Shown: positions 1 to 5,546 of the stretch, in pieces
How positions within the stretch are numbered: position 1 is the first letter of the stretch
How the letters are laid out: the number at the start of each line of letters is the position of its first letter
Assembly: GCA_902464195.1 (NCBI GenBank)
Contig: CABQJB010000101.1
Span: 1-7,202 of the forward strand
Reading direction: 5' to 3'
DNA from: an uncultured Megasphaera sp.
GTDB taxonomy: Bacteria > Bacillota > Negativicutes > Veillonellales > Megasphaeraceae
DNA: 7,202 nt
Notes under the pieces: model-generated
Database searches by the model: none
Told to the model about the DNA's origin: nothing
What the model saw: only the letters and a program-made list of their open reading frames with translations
Translations under genes and position numbers: made by a program

Positions 1-997
1 GGACGGGGTCGGCGGCCATGAGGTCGGCGGCGTCGAGGTCGTTCTTGGGGATGATGGCCTTGCCGGCAGACAGGGCTGCGGCGGCGGTGATGCCGACTTT
101 GCTTTCCAGCATACAGCCCATCATACAGGCGACGCCGGCAGCGTCGGCCATGGCGGCGATCTGGGCTGCCGGGGCCAGGCCGCCGGCTTTCATGAGTTTG
201 ATGTTGATGAGGTCGCAGGCCCGCATGGCCAGTAGGCGGAAGACGTCGCGCGGGCTGAAGGCCGATTCGTCGGCCATGATGTCTGTCGCGACGTGGTCCG
301 TGACTTGTTTCAGGCCGTCGAAGTCAGCGGCTGCCACGGGCTGTTCGACCAGTTCGATATCGAGGCCGGCGTCTTCCATGCGGCCGATGAGGCGGATGGC
401 TTCTTTCGGCTTCCAACCCTGGTTGGCGTCGAGGCGGATGGTGACATCCGGCCCGACGGCCTTGCGGATGGCGGCGACGCGCTGGAAGTCCACGGCCGGG
501 TCGATGCCGACTTTCAGTTTCAAGTGGCTGTAGCCGCGGGAAACGGCCTGGACAGCGTCTGACGCCATCGTGTCCGGCGCATTGACGCTGATGGTAAGGT
601 CCGAGGCGATGCGCGTCTTGCGGCCGCCGAAGAAGCGGTACAAGGGCAGGCCGTAACGCTGGCCGAAAAGGTCGTGGACAGCCATGTCCAGGGCGGCCTT
701 GGCCGACGTGTTGTGGACCATGGATTGGTGGATCGTGTCCAGGATATCTTCGCGGTCATCGATGTCCCGACCGATGAGTTTCGGCCCGATAGTATATTTA
801 ATGGCGGCAGCGACCGATTGGTGGCTGTCACCGGTGATGACGACCGTCGCCGGCGCGTTGACATAACCGGTGTGGCCGTCGTCAGTATGGACCTTGACGA
901 CCAGGTCTTCGGCCACGTCGACGCGGCGCAGGGCCGTAATGAACGGCGTCTTCAAGGGAATGGCGATTTTCCCGATTTCAATAGCTCTAATCTTCAT
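1..997 (-). CDS. Dipeptide epimerase, probable L-Ala-D/L-Glu epimerase (enolase superfamily), 3' end cut by window edge
   Basis: Epimerase expected to invert the C-terminal residue of dipeptides such as L-Ala-D-Glu from murein peptides, in the cytoplasm. The 332 visible residues run from an N-terminal capping domain into the (beta/alpha)7-beta barrel. All signature residues are present: KLK with Lys160 and Lys162, DAN with metal ligand Asp190, VEQP with Glu218, ADES with Asp243, NIKLMKAGG with Lys267, and a DLD motif at 320-322. The TALR motif with Arg24 and the VITGDS segment match characterised Bacillus-type L-Ala-D/L-Glu epimerases (YkfB/YcjG type). The family is about 340-370 residues, so roughly 30 C-terminal residues lie off the left edge. 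The ATG at 997 follows the hydrolase stop by 8 bases, and its Shine-Dalgarno site overlaps that stop. The usual GxGEAP motif reads GYVNAP here. The family call is firm; the exact dipeptide substrate is inferred. Confidence 0.9.
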   Translation of the reverse strand, partial: MKIRAIEIGKIAIPLKTPFITALRRVDVAEDLVVKVHTDDGHTGYVNAPATVVITGDSHQSVAAAIKYTIGPKLIGRDIDDREDILDTIHQSMVHNTSAKAALDMAVHDLFGQRYGLPLYRFFGGRKTRIASDLTISVNAPDTMASDAVQAVSRGYSHLKLKVGIDPAVDFQRVAAIRKAVGPDVTIRLDANQGWKPKEAIRLIGRMEDAGLDIELVEQPVAAADFDGLKQVTDHVATDIMADESAFSPRDVFRLLAMRACDLINIKLMKAGGLAPAAQIAAMADAAGVACMMGCMLESKVGITAAAALSAGKAIIPKNDLDAADLMAADPV

Positions 998-1001
998 AAT
1001 G

Positions 1002-1008
1002 CTTCCTA
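1002..1008 (-). promoter_or_regulatory. Ribosome binding site of the dipeptide epimerase
   Basis: On the minus strand this reads TAGGAAG, with the AGGA core 6 bases before the ATG at 997. It includes the TAG stop codon of the upstream hydrolase (1006-1008). Termination on one gene and initiation on the next therefore take place at the same spot, which suggests translational coupling. Confidence 0.7.
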
Positions 1009-2124
1009 CGGTAAAATATCTAAAATCTCTTCGACTGAGCCGACGATGTAGCGGACGTGTTCCTTTTTGAACATGGGCTTGGCCGCCGGTCCGTCGATGC
1101 CGGTCAGGGTACCAATCATGGTAGCCCCCATGGCCCGGGCGCACCAGACGTCGGCCAGGGAGTCGCCGACGACGTAGTAGATGCCCTTCTTGAAGTCGTC
1201 AGGATGGCTGACGTAGTCGAGATAGTGCTTCTTATTCTTGCCGAAGGCCCCGAGGTAATAGGCAAAGGGGTTGGGCTTGTCCAGGGACATGTGCAGCATG
1301 GCTTCGGCTTCTTCGACGTCGCTGTAGGTAGCGACATAGTGTTCGTCGAATTCGTCGAGCCAGCCATAAGTCCGGAAGGGGATTTCCATTTCCATCTTCG
1401 ACCGGCCCGTGGCGATGGCAATCTGATAGCCCCGCTTCTTCAGGGTCTTGAACATGTTGCGGATACCGTCGACAGTCCCCAGCGGTTCTTCCCGCGTCAA
1501 AAAGCCCGGTTTCCCCGGTGCGTAAGGTTTCTTGCCATATGTCTGTTCATAGAGCTCGTCGCCGAAATACCAGTCCTGGAAGGCCTCGAATTCCAGCTGC
1601 CACAAGGGCGAATTGAGGGGCGTCCACTGCTTGGAACCCGGTCCCAGAGACGACTGGACGGCATCAGTCAGATACGTAAAGACTTCGTCCTTGCCGGCCC
1701 GTTCGGGGATGACATTGCTCAGGCGGCGATAGACGTCGTCGGCGGTCGGTACGGGATAGCCCCGCAGGAGGGACCCCAAATACTGGATATCGTCGATTTT
1801 CTTCAGGCTCCCTTCCAGACCGCCGTGGTCGGCGACATACTTTTCCAGCATGAGCCACAAGGTGACGACGATGTGGGCGTGGACCATATCCCAGTTGCTG
1901 TTGACGCCGTGTTTCTTGAGCCACAATAAAATATCGTCGTTTCTCCAGAAGCGGGCCCGCAGGGCGGCGATGGTATCGTCGTCGAGGTCGGCCGTGAGCC
2001 GTTCCGGTTTGAGGTGCATGTAGCGCGGGCTGTAATACCATTCCCAGACGACCAGGGCCGATACGTCGAAATAGCGTTTTTCACTGAGCAAGACGCCATC
2101 GACGTCAAAAATCACTTTCTTCAT
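1006..2124 (-). CDS. HAD-superfamily hydrolase, candidate histidinol-phosphate phosphatase
   Basis: Predicted cytoplasmic Mg-dependent phosphohydrolase of 372 residues. All four HAD motifs are present: DVDGV at 7-11 (nucleophile Asp7, acid/base Asp9), Thr239 in ATGR, Lys283 in DKPNPF, and GDSLAD with Asp321 and Asp325. About 230 residues separate motifs I and II, far more than in ordinary HAD phosphatases. This insert is rich in Trp and Tyr and probably forms a large cap that sets substrate choice. No signal peptide or membrane segment is seen. The reading frame stays open upstream to an ATG at 2193 inside hisIE, but the ATG at 2124 has a GAGGAGG site 8 bases ahead and places the motif I strand at the N-terminus as usual. 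The gene starts 19 bases after hisIE. HisB here lacks a phosphatase domain, so this enzyme could supply histidinol-phosphate phosphatase. That role is inferred from context only; a phosphoglycolate-type or housecleaning phosphatase is also possible. Confidence 0.88.
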   Translation of the reverse strand: MKKVIFDVDGVLLSEKRYFDVSALVVWEWYYSPRYMHLKPERLTADLDDDTIAALRARFWRNDDILLWLKKHGVNSNWDMVHAHIVVTLWLMLEKYVADHGGLEGSLKKIDDIQYLGSLLRGYPVPTADDVYRRLSNVIPERAGKDEVFTYLTDAVQSSLGPGSKQWTPLNSPLWQLEFEAFQDWYFGDELYEQTYGKKPYAPGKPGFLTREEPLGTVDGIRNMFKTLKKRGYQIAIATGRSKMEMEIPFRTYGWLDEFDEHYVATYSDVEEAEAMLHMSLDKPNPFAYYLGAFGKNKKHYLDYVSHPDDFKKGIYYVVGDSLADVWCARAMGATMIGTLTGIDGPAAKPMFKKEHVRYIVGSVEEILDILP

Positions 2125-2132
2125 CGCGCCTT

Positions 2133-2139
2133 CCTCCTC
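2133..2139 (-). promoter_or_regulatory. Ribosome binding site deciding the HAD hydrolase start
   Basis: On the minus strand this reads GAGGAGG, 8 bases before the ATG at 2124 and just after the hisIE stop codon (2144-2146). It favours this start over the upstream in-frame ATG at 2193. Confidence 0.8.
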
Positions 2140-2143
2140 GTAC

Positions 2144-2857
2144 TTAAAATGTCTTGTCCAAATGGCCGACGGTCTTCTTATTGCCCTTGACATGGGACCG
2201 TTCTTCCAGGACCTTCATGACGTCGTTGACGGTGACGCCCGTGTCTTCCCAGAGGACGGACAGGTGATACAAAAGGTCGGCCGATTCCTTGCAGACTTCC
2301 AGGCGCAAGTTGTCAGCGGCTTCCGACGTGTCCTTGACGACGGGGTCGGCGTTCTTGGCGGCAATGATGACTTCCGACGATTCTTCGCCGATTTTCTTGC
2401 AAATCTTGTCGATACCCGTCTGCAGGAGGTACGCCGTGTACGATTTTTCCGTCGGATGGATTCGTTTTTCCTTGATTTCTTCGCGCAGGTCCGACAGCAT
2501 GGACAAGTTGCCCGTATAGGTCTTTTCCCATTCCGTCATGGACCGGAAGAAACATGATTTGTGGCCCGTATGGCAGGCGGCGCCGACCTGGTCGACGGTC
2601 AGGAGGATCGTATCGGCATCGCAGTCGACGGCAATGGAACGGACGTGCTGGAAATGGCCTGACGTTTCACCTTTATGCCACAATTCCTGGCGGCTGCGGC
2701 TGTAATACCAGGCATCACCGCTTTCGACGGTACGCTTCAGCGCTTCAGCATTCATGTAGGCCACCATGAGGACCTTGCCGCTGCACCCTTCCTGGACGAC
2801 AGCCGGCACGAGGCCCTTTTCATCAAATTTAATATCTTTCATCGATACACTTTCCAT
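2144..2857 (-). CDS. hisIE: Bifunctional phosphoribosyl-AMP cyclohydrolase / phosphoribosyl-ATP pyrophosphatase
   Basis: Catalyses the second and third steps of histidine synthesis: PR-ATP to PR-AMP (HisE part), then opening of the adenine ring to ProFAR (HisI part). The 237-residue protein carries the HisI domain at about 6-115, with the signature SRSRQELWHKGETSGH at 53-68, the metal-binding DCDAD at 78-82 and ACHTGHKSC at 94-102. The HisE domain occupies about 120-225, with IGEESSEVIIAAKN at 156-169 and a second acidic helix, ESADLLYHL, at 191-199. Length and domain order are those of normal HisIE fusions. The ATG at 2857 directly abuts the hisF stop codon. A second in-frame ATG at 2842 (giving MKDIKF) has GGAAAG 7 bases ahead and is an equally plausible start that would shorten the protein by five residues. 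Confidence 0.97.
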   Translation of the reverse strand: MESVSMKDIKFDEKGLVPAVVQEGCSGKVLMVAYMNAEALKRTVESGDAWYYSRSRQELWHKGETSGHFQHVRSIAVDCDADTILLTVDQVGAACHTGHKSCFFRSMTEWEKTYTGNLSMLSDLREEIKEKRIHPTEKSYTAYLLQTGIDKICKKIGEESSEVIIAAKNADPVVKDTSEAADNLRLEVCKESADLLYHLSVLWEDTGVTVNDVMKVLEERSHVKGNKKTVGHLDKTF

Positions 2858-3622
2858 TTATTCTTCTGCCCCTCTCATGGGAATTCCCTGTCCCTGTAAA
2901 TAGGTCTTCAAATCGGGGATGTCGATCTGGCCGAAGTGGAAGACCGAAGCGGCCAGGGCGGCATCGACGCCGACGTCGAAGACATCTTTGAAATCCTGCA
3001 TCGTGCCGGCACCGCCGGAAGCGATGATGGGCACAGGCAGTTCCGTGGCCAGGCGGCGGTTCAGTTCCAGGTCGAAGCCGGCCTTTTCACCGTCAGCGTC
3101 CATGGAGTTCATGCAGATTTCTCCGGCACCGAGGGCGACGCCCTGTTTGGCCCAGGCGATGGCGTCGATGCCCGTATTCTTGCGGCCCCCTTCGACGTAG
3201 ACCTGCCAGCTGCCGTGGTTGTCGCGCTTGGCATCGATGGACAGGACGACGCACTGGCTGCCGAAGCGCTGGGCGGCTTCGCGGATCAGTTCGGGACGGC
3301 GGACGGCCGCCGAATTTACCGATACCTTATCGGCACCGGCCCGCAGGACCTGGTGGAAGTCGTCGATGCTGCTGATGCCGCCGCCGATGGTAAAGGGAAT
3401 GGTAATGGCTTCGGCTACGGCGCGGACAACGTCGATGAAGATATGGCGCTTTTCATGGGTCGCCGTGATGTCATAGAAGACGAGTTCGTCAGCGAGCTGG
3501 TCCGAATAGAATTTCCCCAATTTCACAGGATCGTCGACGTCCTGGATATGTTTAAACTGTTTGCCTTTGACGACGCGGCCATCGCGGACGTCCAGGCACG
3601 GTACAATACGTTTTGCCAACAT
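2858..3622 (-). CDS. hisF: Imidazole glycerol phosphate synthase, cyclase subunit HisF
   Basis: A 254-residue (beta/alpha)8 barrel that uses ammonia from HisH to convert PRFAR to imidazole glycerol phosphate and AICAR. The catalytic pair is intact: Asp11 in CLDV and Asp130 in SIDAKR. The residues known in the Thermotoga enzyme as the ammonia-channel gate are conserved (Arg5, Glu46, Lys99 and Glu168), as is Asp98 at the HisH interface. Phosphate-binding segments include GGGIS at 80-84 and ASGGAG at 201-206. The first active-site loop reads GKQFKHIQDVDDP rather than the commoner GVNF-type sequence, and the usual LLTS(M/I)D strand reads CMNSMD; both look like lineage variants. The ATG at 3622 lies one base after the hisA stop, with AGGGGG 8 bases upstream inside hisA. 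HisA rather than HisH is its immediate neighbour, as in the classic operon. Confidence 0.98.
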   Translation of the reverse strand: MLAKRIVPCLDVRDGRVVKGKQFKHIQDVDDPVKLGKFYSDQLADELVFYDITATHEKRHIFIDVVRAVAEAITIPFTIGGGISSIDDFHQVLRAGADKVSVNSAAVRRPELIREAAQRFGSQCVVLSIDAKRDNHGSWQVYVEGGRKNTGIDAIAWAKQGVALGAGEICMNSMDADGEKAGFDLELNRRLATELPVPIIASGGAGTMQDFKDVFDVGVDAALAASVFHFGQIDIPDLKTYLQGQGIPMRGAEE

Positions 3623-3623
3623 C

Positions 3624-4340
3624 TTACATTCCCCCTAATGCGCAGATTTCGGCCATCGTGATTTTCCCCTCGTAAAGCGCCTTGCCGGTAATGGCACCGT
3701 AGACGCCCATGGCCTGTAATTTCTTCAGATCAGCGATGCTGCTCATGCCGCCGGACGCGATGAGGCGGATGAAGGGCAGCTGCTGGAGCTGGCTGAGCAT
3801 TTCAAAGTTCGGTCCCGTCAGCATGCCGTCGCGGCTGATGTCCGTATAGACCAGGGTATTGATGCCGATGTCGAGCATGGACTGGGCAAAGGGCAGGACC
3901 TTCTTGTCACTGCCGTCGACCCAGCCACGGGTGGCGACGACGTCGCCCTTGGCGTCGATGGATACGGCCAGGGACGAGCCGTATTTCTTGGCCATAGCCG
4001 TGATGAATTCCGGATCTTCAACGGCTTTGGAACCGATGATGACGCGGTTGACGCCGGCTTCCAGATACGTTTCGATGGCTTCTTCGCTGCGGATACCGCC
4101 GCCGACTTCGACGGGGATATCGACGGCTTCACAGATATCGCCGATGATCGACGCATTGGTCAGTTTACCCGAAAAGGCACCGTCCAGGTCGACGACGTGG
4201 AGGAACATGGCCCCTTCGTCGCACCATTTGACGGCGGCGTCGACGGGGTTCTCAAAATAGGTCGTACTGTCGTCCTTGACGCCCTGGCGCAGGCGGACAG
4301 CATGGCCGTTCTGGATATCGATAGCGGGAAATACGATCAT
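3624..4340 (-). CDS. hisA: ProFAR isomerase (phosphoribosylformimino-5-aminoimidazole carboxamide ribotide isomerase) HisA
   Basis: Amadori isomerase converting ProFAR to PRFAR, the substrate of the HisHF complex. The 238-residue protein is a (beta/alpha)8 barrel of normal family length. Visible signatures are PAIDI with catalytic Asp8, VVDLDGA at 49-55, EVGGGIRS at 78-85, SIDAKGD with catalytic Asp129, YTDISRDGM at 165-173 including Thr166, and ASGGMSS at 195-201. The half-barrel symmetry shared with HisF is evident in the paired GGGI and SGG phosphate loops. It has the HisA GWVDGS segment and lacks the Trp-rich features of the dual-function PriA enzymes, so a plain HisA is expected. It starts 4 bases after the hisH stop, and its ribosome binding site runs through that stop codon. 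Confidence 0.98.
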   Translation of the reverse strand: MIVFPAIDIQNGHAVRLRQGVKDDSTTYFENPVDAAVKWCDEGAMFLHVVDLDGAFSGKLTNASIIGDICEAVDIPVEVGGGIRSEEAIETYLEAGVNRVIIGSKAVEDPEFITAMAKKYGSSLAVSIDAKGDVVATRGWVDGSDKKVLPFAQSMLDIGINTLVYTDISRDGMLTGPNFEMLSQLQQLPFIRLIASGGMSSIADLKKLQAMGVYGAITGKALYEGKITMAEICALGGM

Positions 4341-4344
4341 AGTC

Positions 4345-4352
4345 TCACCCTT
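4345..4352 (-). promoter_or_regulatory. Ribosome binding site of hisA, overlapping the hisH stop
   Basis: On the minus strand this reads AAGGGTGA, where the terminal TGA (4345-4347) is the hisH stop codon. The ATG of hisA (4340) follows 4 bases later. Stop, binding site and start form one coupled junction. Confidence 0.6.
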
Positions 4353-4965
4353 TCTTCATGACGTAATCGACGACATTCCGGAGGAGCTGTTCGCCGACGC
4401 GGCCGCTCTTTTCCGGGTGGAACTGGAAGCCCAGGACATTATCTTTACCGCAGATAGCCGGGACGGGCTGGCCGTAATCGGCCGTAGCGATGACGTCGGG
4501 CGTATCGACAGGCGATTTATGGTAGGAATGGACGAAATAGACGTAAGGATGGGCGGGCAGTCCTTTCTGGAGCCAGTGTTCCTGGCGGAATTCCAACTCA
4601 TTCCAGCCCATGTGGGGCACTTTCAGTTTCGTGTGAAAAGGCACGATATCGCCGGGCAGGAAGCCCAGGCAGTCGTACGTGCCGCCTTCGTAGCTCTTTT
4701 CAAAGAGGGCCTGCATGCCCAGGCAGACACCCATGAAGAACTTGCCGCTCTGGACCTGTTCCTGCAGGAGCGGGATGAGGTCGAATTTCTGTAAGTTCCC
4801 CATGGCATCGCGGATGGCACCGACGCCGGGCAGTTCGACCAGGTCGGCGTCGCGGATGACAGCCGGGTCGCGGGTAATGGCCGCTTCAATGCCCAGGCGT
4901 TTCCAGGCATTGTATACGTTGGCCAGGTTGCCAACTTCGTAATCGATAATTGCAATCTTCATCAT
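4345..4965 (-). CDS. hisH: Imidazole glycerol phosphate synthase, glutamine amidotransferase subunit HisH
   Basis: Class I glutamine amidotransferase of 206 residues that hydrolyses glutamine and channels the ammonia into HisF. The catalytic triad is present: nucleophile Cys81 in GVCLGMQ, and His183 and Glu185 in QFHPEKSG. The oxyanion-strand motif PGVG is at 46-49, PHMGWN at 117-122 and YFVHSYH at 143-149. The N-terminal IDYEVGNL has Glu where IDYGxGNL is usual, and GAIRDAM has Ile where Phe is common; neither removes a catalytic residue. The gene overlaps the hisB stop by four bases (ATGA). Two successive ATG codons exist at 4965 and 4962. The AAGGGG site (4970-4975) sits 7 bases from the second but only 4 from the first, so translation may well begin at 4962, giving the family-typical MKIAIIDY start. 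Confidence 0.97.
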   Translation of the reverse strand: MMKIAIIDYEVGNLANVYNAWKRLGIEAAITRDPAVIRDADLVELPGVGAIRDAMGNLQKFDLIPLLQEQVQSGKFFMGVCLGMQALFEKSYEGGTYDCLGFLPGDIVPFHTKLKVPHMGWNELEFRQEHWLQKGLPAHPYVYFVHSYHKSPVDTPDVIATADYGQPVPAICGKDNVLGFQFHPEKSGRVGEQLLRNVVDYVMKKG

Positions 4966-5546
4966 AACACCCCTTTTGTCGACAAGACACTCGTTTCGTC
5001 GCCTTCGATGCGGACGGCTTCTTTCAAGGCGTGGCCCAGCCCTTTGAACACCGATTCGACGATGTGGTGGGCATTTTCGCCATAGAGATTGGTGACGTGC
5101 AGGTTCATGCGGCCGTGGACGGCCAGGGCATAGAGGAATTCTTTGAGCATTTCCGTCTCAAAGGTCCCGATGCGTTCGACGTTGAGTTTCACGTCGTAGA
5201 CCAGGTAAGGCCGGCCGCTGAGATCGATGACGATCCGCGTCAGGGCTTCGTCCATGGGGCAGTAGAACATGCCGTAGCGGTTGATGCCCTTCTTGTCGCC
5301 CAGGGCCCGGGTCAGGGCGTCGCCAAAGACGATGGCCAGGTCTTCGATGGTGTGATGCGTGTCGACGTCGAGGTCACCGTGGACGTGAAGGGTAATGTCC
5401 ATGCCGCTGTGGCAGGCCAGGAGGTTCATCATGTGGTCGAAGAAACCGATGCCCGTCGTGCCGCCGAAGGTACCGGAGCCGTCGATGTTAAGGGATACGG
5501 CAATCTGGGTCTCTGCCGTTTCCCGTTCAATCTGGGCACTACGCAT
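4962..5546 (-). CDS. hisB: Imidazoleglycerol-phosphate dehydratase HisB (monofunctional)
   Basis: Mn-dependent dehydration of imidazole glycerol phosphate to imidazole acetol phosphate. The 194-residue protein is the dehydratase alone; the N-terminal HAD histidinol-phosphatase domain of enterobacterial HisB is absent. Metal-binding and signature segments are FFDHM at 35-39, HVHGDLDVDTHHTIED at 54-69, CPMDEA at 96-101, DLSGRPYL at 108-115 and NLYGENAHHIVE at 153-164. It ends in the usual STKGVL. The two similar halves, each with an HHxxE-type motif, reflect the internal duplication known for the family. It starts eight bases inside the end of hisC with a GAGGAGG site 9 bases upstream, and its stop overlaps hisH. 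Because it lacks a phosphatase domain, another enzyme must dephosphorylate histidinol phosphate. Confidence 0.98.
   Translation of the reverse strand: MRSAQIERETAETQIAVSLNIDGSGTFGGTTGIGFFDHMMNLLACHSGMDITLHVHGDLDVDTHHTIEDLAIVFGDALTRALGDKKGINRYGMFYCPMDEALTRIVIDLSGRPYLVYDVKLNVERIGTFETEMLKEFLYALAVHGRMNLHVTNLYGENAHHIVESVFKGLGHALKEAVRIEGDETSVLSTKGVL

Noticed and set aside
520..864. A 114-codon minus-strand frame within the epimerase region
   Set aside because: It is an alternate frame of the epimerase gene, whose own frame is continuous from 997 to the left edge with all catalytic motifs.
998..1030. Possible terminator or promoter between the HAD gene and the epimerase
   Set aside because: Only 8 non-coding bases separate the genes. 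I see no GC-rich hairpin with a T-run and no convincing -35/-10 pair on the minus strand; the AT-rich patch is the end of the HAD gene.
1057..1929. A 290-codon plus-strand open frame opposite the HAD hydrolase, and a similar 241-codon frame at 2936-3661 opposite hisF
   Set aside because: Both are antisense shadows of real genes with the same codon-bias explanation, and no conserved motif is visible.
2125..2193. Extension of the HAD gene upstream to the ATG at 2193
   Set aside because: It would add 23 residues overlapping hisIE in another frame, without family similarity. The strong GAGGAGG site and the motif I position support 2124.
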